Position numbers and translations under genes: made by a program. Shown piece after piece: positions 59,291 through 64,000 of a stretch of 64,000 nucleotides of DNA (positions are counted from its first letter, which is position 1; each line of letters opens with the position of its first letter). Source of the stretch: Gammaproteobacteria bacterium (GTDB lineage Bacteria > Pseudomonadota > Gammaproteobacteria > Steroidobacterales > Rariloculaceae); assembly GCA_036381015.1 (NCBI GenBank), contig DASVDR010000045.1:83933-147932 (forward strand), written 5' to 3'. The notes beneath the pieces were generated by a model, which saw nothing but the letters and a program-made list of their open reading frames with translations, did no database searches and had not been told where the DNA came from.

Positions 59291-61855
59291 ATGGACAGTT
59301 TAAGCATCGCAGGAAGCGAGTCAACTAACGCCACGGGCGCCGATCGCGTCACCGTGCTTAACAGCGCACTAAAACTCGAGATCAGCCAGTTCAAGAGCGC
59401 CACAGCAGACCCCGAGGGCCGGACTTTTACGTGGGGCGCGCTGGTCGAGATTCTCACACGAGCGCCCCACGTGCGCGCAAGTAAGCAAGCGTGCCAATTG
59501 CTGAACTTCGCAACGTTCGGTGATGAGCGCACGAAGAAAAAGAACGGCAAGCTCGGCTTGCTCCGTAACAACGCCAACGTACAAAGGCTCTTCGGTGTCA
59601 TCGGTGACTACGACGCCGAGCAAGTAAGCATCGCGGAAGCGGCCGAGCGGCTCGAGCAGGCCAACATCGAGGCGTTTTTGCACACGACGCCAAGCCACAA
59701 ACCCGACGCGCCGCGCTGGCGCGCTATGGCGCCTTTATCACAGCCGGTCTCCCCGACGGAGTACGCGGCTCTCGTGGACAAGCTCAACGGCGCCCTAGGT
59801 GGCATCCTCGGCGCGGAGAGCTGGGACGTGTCGCGCTGCTACTACGTCGGCCGAGTGCAGGGCGTCGAGTACGAGACGCGTCGCGTCACAGGCAAGTGCA
59901 TTGATCTGGCCGACGAAATCACGCCGATCGGCAAAGCCGGCAGGAAGGCAACCGAGCCCGCCGCTACGCCGCGCGAGCCTGTCGAGCCGACCGAGCCCGA
60001 CGATGAGCTTATCGAGGACCTTCGTACGGTGCTGCGCGACGCGCGGTACCAAAAGGCGGTCAAGCCCAACAGGACCGCGGAGAACTACAACCGTTGGAAC
60101 GAAGCGAACCTTGCGCTGTTGTCGCTCGGCGAGGCTGGCGAAGCACTGATCCGCGAATACAGCGTCGACGGCGCTGACGAATGGCTAGAGCGGAACCGCG
60201 ACACAGTGCCGCGTTGCGACTACAGGCACGTATTCACGATGGCCGAGGAACTAGGCATTCCGAACCCACGTGGCCGGAGAACCGTCGCCGCTGATCCCGG
60301 CGATTTCCCGGCGGATGCAGTTCCAATCGGCGATGTGCCCGCGGCGCAGCACCTCAACACGGATCAGGCGAACGCGGTCCGCATTCGCAAAGCGTTCGGC
60401 GAGAAGCTCATCGCAGCCAACAGTCGCTTCCACTGGTGGACCGGCACGCACTGGGCGTTCGACGAAGGTGAGGCCCACCGCTGCGCAGGCCGGCTCTCCG
60501 CGATCGTCCGCGCCGAAGCGCGTCGCGTTCGAAAACGCGTCGAGGCGAAGCGCGCCGAGATCGGCGAACTCATACAAGCGGCGCTCGACCACCCACGCAA
60601 GCACCCCCTCGGCTCGACGCCGGAGGGCGCCGAATACGAGCGCCTTCTATCGCAAGCCGAGACGCTCGAGAAGTGGTCGGTGCGCTGCGAAATGAAGCCC
60701 GCGCAAGACGCCGCGCTCGGATTGCTCCGTAAGCAGCTCACGATTCCGGCCGAGGCGCTCGACGCGGACCCGTGGGCGTTGAACTGCCTGAACGGGACGA
60801 TCGATCTACGCACCGGCGAGCTTCGCGAGCACAACCCGGCCGACTACATCACACGAATCGCCCCGGTCGAGTATGACCCGAATGCAAGCGCTCCGCGGTT
60901 CGAACGTTTCCTCGACGAGATCACGGACGGCAATCGGCCGCTCGCCGCGTTCTTGCAGCGTTGGTTCGGCTACTGCGCGACCGGCGACGTTCGTGAGCAG
61001 AAGTTCGTGATTCACATCGGGCAAGGCGCAAACGGCAAGGGAACGCTGCTCGAGCTTGTCGCGAGCGTGCTCGGCGACTACGCGGGCGCAGCGCCGCCGA
61101 GCTTGCTGACGTCGAGCGGGCGCGGCGAGCGCCATCCGACGGAAATCGCCGACTTGCTGGGAAAACGCATGGTGACGGCGCACGAGACCGACGATGGCGC
61201 GGTGCTCCGGGAGGGCTTCGTGAAGCAGCTCACCGGCAACGATCGGCTGAAGGCCCGGTACATGCGCGGTGACTTCTTCGAGTTCGCGCCGACCCATAAG
61301 GTGCAGCTCCTGACCAACCACAAACCGCAGATCAAGGGACAAGACTTCGCAATCTGGCGGCGCGTGTTGCTCGTGCCATACCCGGTGAAGTTTGGCTCGG
61401 TCGGGGAGGTCGAGAGCGGGAAGGCGACGGCGCCGCGCGACGACGCGCTCCCCGAGGCGCTCGCCGCCGAGCGAGCCGGCGTGCTGCGCTGGATAGTCGA
61501 GGGAACCGTCGAGTGGCACAGGGGCGGGCTCAGGCCGCCTGACTGCGTGCTCGCCGCCGGGCTCGAGTATCAGTCCGAACAGGATCGCGTCGGGCAGTTC
61601 GTCAACGAGTGCTGCGAGCTGGATAGAGAGGCGTGGACGCCGATCAACGGGAGCGGATTCGACAGCGCCGTGTTCCCCGCGTACGTGCAATGGTGCCGCG
61701 AGGCGGGCTACCAACACTTAGGGAGGGGGCGCTTCATGGACGAGCTAGAGCGATGTGTTCCGTTCTTCCGACGCGAGAGCCGGAAGGTTGAAGGCGAAGC
61801 GGGGCGGCGTCGCTCGTGCAGCGGTGTTGTGGGAATTCGCGTGCTCGAGGAATGA
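59291..61855 (+). CDS. Primase-helicase of a phage satellite (D5/P4 alpha-like)
   Basis: An 854-aa replication protein. The N-terminal about 250 residues look like an archaeo-eukaryotic primase (prim-pol) module: IGDYDAEQVSIAEAAERLEQ, PRWRAMAPLSQPVSPTEYAA, ESWDVSRCYYVGRVQGVEYE. The D5_N/helicase part starts near 490 (NCLNGTIDLRTGELREHN), with the SF3 Walker A IGQGANGKGTLLELVAS, a Walker B-like MVTAHETDDGAV and the sensor-1 segment VQLLTNHKPQI. A C-terminal winged-helix-like tail (GVLRWIVEGTVEWHRGGL) ends at RVLEE. Replication of the element probably starts at the palindrome that follows within 3 bases. Confidence 0.9.
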   Translation: MDSLSIAGSESTNATGADRVTVLNSALKLEISQFKSATADPEGRTFTWGALVEILTRAPHVRASKQACQLLNFATFGDERTKKKNGKLGLLRNNANVQRLFGVIGDYDAEQVSIAEAAERLEQANIEAFLHTTPSHKPDAPRWRAMAPLSQPVSPTEYAALVDKLNGALGGILGAESWDVSRCYYVGRVQGVEYETRRVTGKCIDLADEITPIGKAGRKATEPAATPREPVEPTEPDDELIEDLRTVLRDARYQKAVKPNRTAENYNRWNEANLALLSLGEAGEALIREYSVDGADEWLERNRDTVPRCDYRHVFTMAEELGIPNPRGRRTVAADPGDFPADAVPIGDVPAAQHLNTDQANAVRIRKAFGEKLIAANSRFHWWTGTHWAFDEGEAHRCAGRLSAIVRAEARRVRKRVEAKRAEIGELIQAALDHPRKHPLGSTPEGAEYERLLSQAETLEKWSVRCEMKPAQDAALGLLRKQLTIPAEALDADPWALNCLNGTIDLRTGELREHNPADYITRIAPVEYDPNASAPRFERFLDEITDGNRPLAAFLQRWFGYCATGDVREQKFVIHIGQGANGKGTLLELVASVLGDYAGAAPPSLLTSSGRGERHPTEIADLLGKRMVTAHETDDGAVLREGFVKQLTGNDRLKARYMRGDFFEFAPTHKVQLLTNHKPQIKGQDFAIWRRVLLVPYPVKFGSVGEVESGKATAPRDDALPEALAAERAGVLRWIVEGTVEWHRGGLRPPDCVLAAGLEYQSEQDRVGQFVNECCELDREAWTPINGSGFDSAVFPAYVQWCREAGYQHLGRGRFMDELERCVPFFRRESRKVEGEAGRRRSCSGVVGIRVLEE

Positions 61856-61857
61856 AA

Positions 61858-61976
61858 GTGTCCCACTTGTCCCACTTTGAAAGCCGTTTTCCGGTTATCG
61901 CTCCTAGGAAGCATTTAAACGACTTTTCTAGGGCCTTAACCCGAAAACGCCCTGCAAAGTGGGACAAGTGGGACAC
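61858..61976. other. Candidate replication origin: 119-bp imperfect palindrome with 22-bp arms
   Basis: The left arm (61858-61879) is GTGTCCCACTTGTCCCACTT plus TG, and the right arm (61955-61976) is its exact reverse complement. Each arm contains two tandem copies of a GTCCCACTT-type 9-mer, so four repeats face each other. Inside, GTTTTC-GGTTA and TAAC-CGAAAAC form a second imperfect pair, with CCTAGG and AT-rich TTTAAACGAC in the middle. Position right behind the primase-helicase gene matches P4-type cis replication regions; function is inferred. Confidence 0.6.
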
Positions 61977-62014
61977 ATCGAACGAACGCGCAAAGGAATT
62001 GCAGGTAACAGGCC

Positions 62015-62788
62015 GTGGAAGGTAACGATCGAGCTAACGTTTCTGCTCCCGGACGCCCGCTCGCAAATGAGCGGCATGAGACATTCGCGGTCGCGCTGGC
62101 CGAGTCCGGCAATCAGCAAGCCAGTTACTCGCTCGCGTATCCGGAAGCCAGTCCCGAGGGGGCCCGTGCGCACGGCAGCCGGCTCGCTCATCGGCCGGAA
62201 GTGCTCGACCGCGTCCTCGCGCTGCGCCGGGCGAAGTATGGTGCTGCGGCGGCCGAGCTGGACGACCTGCACGGACTCATCGCCCAACTGGCGCTGGCCC
62301 GGCGCGACGTCGCGCTCGACGAGCACGGGCGTCCGTGCCCCCTGCACGAGCAGCCGGAGCACGTGCGCCTTGCGCTCGACGGCGTCGAGTACAAGAAAGA
62401 CGGCACGATAAAACTGACGTTCGCACCGATCACGGCGCTCCTAAAGATGGAGGCGCAACTGCGCGGGTTGCTTGTGAAGCGCCACCAGCACGCCGTAGGC
62501 GTGCAGCATTTCGCGCCGCCGTCGCACTACAGCGAGGACACCAAGCGCGAGGTAGCGCGTGCGCTCCTTGCGCGATCCCTGCCCGAAGATGCGCCTGACT
62601 ATATCCCTTGGTTCGTGCGCGTGTGGAAACGCAAATGGCTCGGCGTTGACCCTGATACACCGCCGATAGACCCGTGCCCGGCCGACGCACCGCCCGGCAT
62701 GTTTGAGTACGTGTATGCCGAGTGTGGCTTCGCGCCGCCGACGGTTATCGAGGGTGAGGTGGCCGACGGGAATGACGATCTTGTTTAA
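62015..62788 (+). CDS. Probable terminase small subunit
   Basis: A 257-aa protein. The N-terminal helix-turn-helix-like region (ETFAVALAESGNQQASYSLA, then GARAHGSRLAHRPEVLDRVL) matches terminase small-subunit DNA-binding domains. The middle VEYKKDGTIKLTFAPITALL also resembles their central segment. The C-terminal about 90 residues have no clear match. Start is GTG 62015 with AGG upstream. Phage satellites of the PICI type carry their own small terminase to divert packaging of a helper phage. Confidence 0.55.
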   Translation: MEGNDRANVSAPGRPLANERHETFAVALAESGNQQASYSLAYPEASPEGARAHGSRLAHRPEVLDRVLALRRAKYGAAAAELDDLHGLIAQLALARRDVALDEHGRPCPLHEQPEHVRLALDGVEYKKDGTIKLTFAPITALLKMEAQLRGLLVKRHQHAVGVQHFAPPSHYSEDTKREVARALLARSLPEDAPDYIPWFVRVWKRKWLGVDPDTPPIDPCPADAPPGMFEYVYAECGFAPPTVIEGEVADGNDDLV

Positions 62789-62806
62789 ACGACAGGTAAC
62801 GCAAAA

Positions 62807-63100
62807 ATGAAATGGGAAGACATTCCGCGCGAGCAGATCGCGCACTACGCCGGCCGCGACGCCCGACTGCATGCAGCCCTCGAACTGCAAGGCGTCAGAC
62901 GCCCGGCATCGCAAGCGAGCGTCGAAGCGTGGCTTCGCCGCGAACTGACCGGCGCTAATCGCACCGTCAAGGAGGAACTCGCGGAGGCCGAGCGGAAGCT
63001 AGGCCGCGCGTTGATGCGCGTCGTCGACGCCGAGCGCCGCGTGCGTGAACTGCGCGAAAGGCGAGACACGCTCACGAAAGCGGCGCGCCGCAGGAGCTAG
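62807..63100 (+). CDS. Small coiled-coil protein of unknown function
   Basis: A 97-aa protein. Residues about 1-45 are mixed (MKWEDIPREQIAHYAGRDAR, LELQGVRRPASQASVEAWLR) and 50-95 a charged coiled coil (ELAEAERKLGRALMRVVDAE, RRVRELRERR). No recognised domain. It starts 18 bases after the terminase-like gene and ends one base before the next start codon, so it belongs to the same operon. Confidence 0.65.
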   Translation: MKWEDIPREQIAHYAGRDARLHAALELQGVRRPASQASVEAWLRRELTGANRTVKEELAEAERKLGRALMRVVDAERRVRELRERRDTLTKAARRRS

Positions 63101-63101
63101 C

Positions 63102-63611
63102 GTGAGGGGCGGACACGATCGGCGTCGCGAGCTTGGCGTCACGCCGGACGACGTCAGGCTCGCGCTCGAATTATTCGCCGGCGGCATGAGCAGCCGCGAG
63201 GTGGCCGCTAAGCTTGGAGTGTCCGCGGGCGCGGTTCGCCAGTGGAAATCTCGCAGTGATCGACGTCGGCGACAGCGCGAGCAACGAATCAATCGTTCAA
63301 GAACCGTGGATAAGCGAAGGAGCACAGCAGTGGCAAACGACAGCGAGTTTAAACACATCGAACGGGCCGAGCCCGGGTACTATGTCGTCGGCATCGACGA
63401 CACGGGCGCCGTGTGGCGAGACCCGATAACCGCGTGGGGCTTCAACAGCCCCGACTTGGTGACGTACCCGATCGCCGGCGAGCGCGATCTCCGCACCGAG
63501 CCGGACGCGGGCGTGCTCGATCCCGACGGCCGCGTCTGGCAGGGCGTGCACAGCTACGCGAGCCTCGACGAGTTCGCCGCCGCAATGCGAGAGAGGCGGG
63601 CGCAGTCGTGA
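63102..63611 (+). CDS. HTH protein with a separate C-terminal domain
   Basis: A 169-aa protein starting at GTG 63102, one base after the previous stop. Residues about 10-50 are a helix-turn-helix (LGVTPDDVRLALELFAGGMS, REVAAKLGVSAGAVRQWKS). An Arg-rich linker follows, then a domain of unknown function (EPGYYVVGIDDTGAVWRDP, GVLDPDGRVWQGVHSYASLD). An in-frame GTG at 63330 follows AAGGAG by 6 bases, so the C-terminal 93 residues may also be made alone. The HTH part is paralogous to the 63691 gene. Confidence 0.65.
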   Translation: MRGGHDRRRELGVTPDDVRLALELFAGGMSSREVAAKLGVSAGAVRQWKSRSDRRRRQREQRINRSRTVDKRRSTAVANDSEFKHIERAEPGYYVVGIDDTGAVWRDPITAWGFNSPDLVTYPIAGERDLRTEPDAGVLDPDGRVWQGVHSYASLDEFAAAMRERRAQS

Positions 63612-63694
63612 ACGAGCTGCAACGCGCCCAGGCGCTGCTCGCCGAGGCGACCGGCCGCGCGATCCGCTGGACGCTCGCGAGAACAACACCATGA
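63608..63694 (+). CDS. 28-residue microprotein, translationally coupled
   Basis: A 28-codon frame (VNELQRAQALLAEATGRAI, then RWTLARTTP) that overlaps the preceding stop (GTGA) and the next start (ATGA). Both overlaps strongly suggest it is translated, either as a small helical peptide or to couple the flanking genes. No match to a known family. Confidence 0.45.
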   Translation: MNELQRAQALLAEATGRAIRWTLARTTP

Positions 63695-63879
63695 GCAATC
63701 GCGCGTATCGTCGCGCTCATTGGAAGCGTCGGCGCCTCGGGATCACCGACGCCGACGTGGTCCTCGCGCTGGCATTGCTCGAGCACGGTCTCACTCCTAA
63801 CGAGGTGGCCGCCAAGTTCTCGGTCCTGCCACACACCGTTCGAAAGTGGCGTCGACAAGCTCACAGGCCAAACCAGTGA
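63691..63879 (+). CDS. Small HTH DNA-binding protein
   Basis: A 62-aa protein consisting of a basic N-terminus (MSNRAYRRAHWKRRR) and a helix-turn-helix (ADVVLALALLEHGLTPNEVA, AKFSVLPHTVRKWRRQ) closely related to that of the 63102 gene. Probably a regulator or small-terminase-type DNA-binding protein of the element. ATG overlaps the microprotein stop (ATGA), and its own stop overlaps the next start (GTGA). Confidence 0.65.
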   Translation: MSNRAYRRAHWKRRRLGITDADVVLALALLEHGLTPNEVAAKFSVLPHTVRKWRRQAHRPNQ

Positions 63880-64000
63880 GCCTCTCACGCGATCTCGAGC
63901 GTCTGGCCGACGGAGTTCCGATCTCGCGGCTCGATGACCCTGAGAGCGTCTCAGAACTGCTCAGAGCGATTGCATCCGCGGCGCAACCGGTGCCCGCTCG
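63876..64000 (+). CDS. Unknown protein, 3' end beyond window
   Basis: A frame from GTG 63876 (overlapping the preceding stop as GTGA) stays open to the edge, 41 codons: VSLSRDLERLADGVPISRLD, then PESVSELLRAI. It shows helical, charged composition but no identifiable domain in the visible part. The coupled start is the main evidence. Confidence 0.45.
   Translation, partial: MSLSRDLERLADGVPISRLDDPESVSELLRAIASAAQPVPA

Noticed and set aside
61708-62025. Small ORFs on both strands around 61700-62025 encoding matching WDKWDT-type peptides
   Set aside because: The matching peptides come from the two arms of the palindrome being read on opposite strands; there is no ribosome-binding site or domain.
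1-64000. CRISPR array or insertion sequence
   Set aside because: No regularly spaced repeat series, transposase reading frame or terminal inverted repeats were found.

Overview
The window is GC-rich bacterial chromosome, most likely from a soil or freshwater gammaproteobacterium. The evidence for that is the DUF2868/DUF3482 GTPase pair, DUF3450, DUF6152 and UdgX, together with Gram-negative envelope genes (RND pump, GT9 heptosyltransferase-like enzymes, GmhB); the species is not identifiable. Because GC is so high, long spurious reading frames lie opposite almost every real gene and were ignored.

Layout. 1-4474 (minus): RND efflux operon, cut by the left edge, preceded by a small leader ORF. 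4917-7365 (minus): two iron/ferritin-like stress genes. 7683-8948: MFS exporter. 9017-14620 (minus): membrane hydrolase, dynamin-like GTPase and the DUF3482/DUF2868 pair. 14738-16565 (minus): three secreted proteins. 16802-18863: CBS protein and a CNNM/HlyC-type transporter. 18885-31407: DUF4168, two hybrid histidine kinases and one simple one, UdgX, CorA, a zinc-ribbon protein, a metallophosphatase, a proline-rich small protein, a GDSL esterase and an M23 peptidase. 31638-36886: phosphoketolase, a transaldolase-like protein lacking its lysine, acetate kinase and a DksA-like protein. 37332-47449: ten tightly packed glycan genes. 47507-53715: GH13 glucosidase, Pmp3, topoisomerase IB, a CgeB-like glycosyltransferase, two small proteins and a Tat-exported protein. 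53779-57148: DUF3450, CbpA, HupE and SYLF genes. 57259-64000: tRNA-Cys carrying an integrated phage-satellite-like element (integrase, AlpA, primase-helicase, a probable terminase small subunit and small HTH genes) that runs off the right edge.

Main observation. Fifteen sequences matching the sigma-54 (RpoN) -24/-12 promoter (TGGCAYR-N4-TTGCW, exact GG-to-GC spacing) lie just upstream of genes between 7 and 52 kb, on both strands, three times as divergent pairs. They precede the ferritin-like operon, CBS protein, DUF4168, both hybrid kinases, metallophosphatase, proline-rich protein, phosphoketolase-acetate kinase operon, DksA-like gene, the glycan cluster, Pmp3, topoisomerase IB, the CgeB-like glycosyltransferase and two small proteins. 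This looks like a dedicated RpoN-controlled stress and energy-maintenance island: ATP from acetyl phosphate, DNA and membrane protection, an outer glycan and two sensor kinases. No RpoN activator gene is visible in the window.

Second observation. In the satellite, a 119-bp imperfect palindrome with perfect 22-bp arms made of tandem 9-bp repeats follows the primase-helicase gene and is a good candidate replication origin. The integrase ribosome-binding site sits in the loop of a perfect 11-bp stem.
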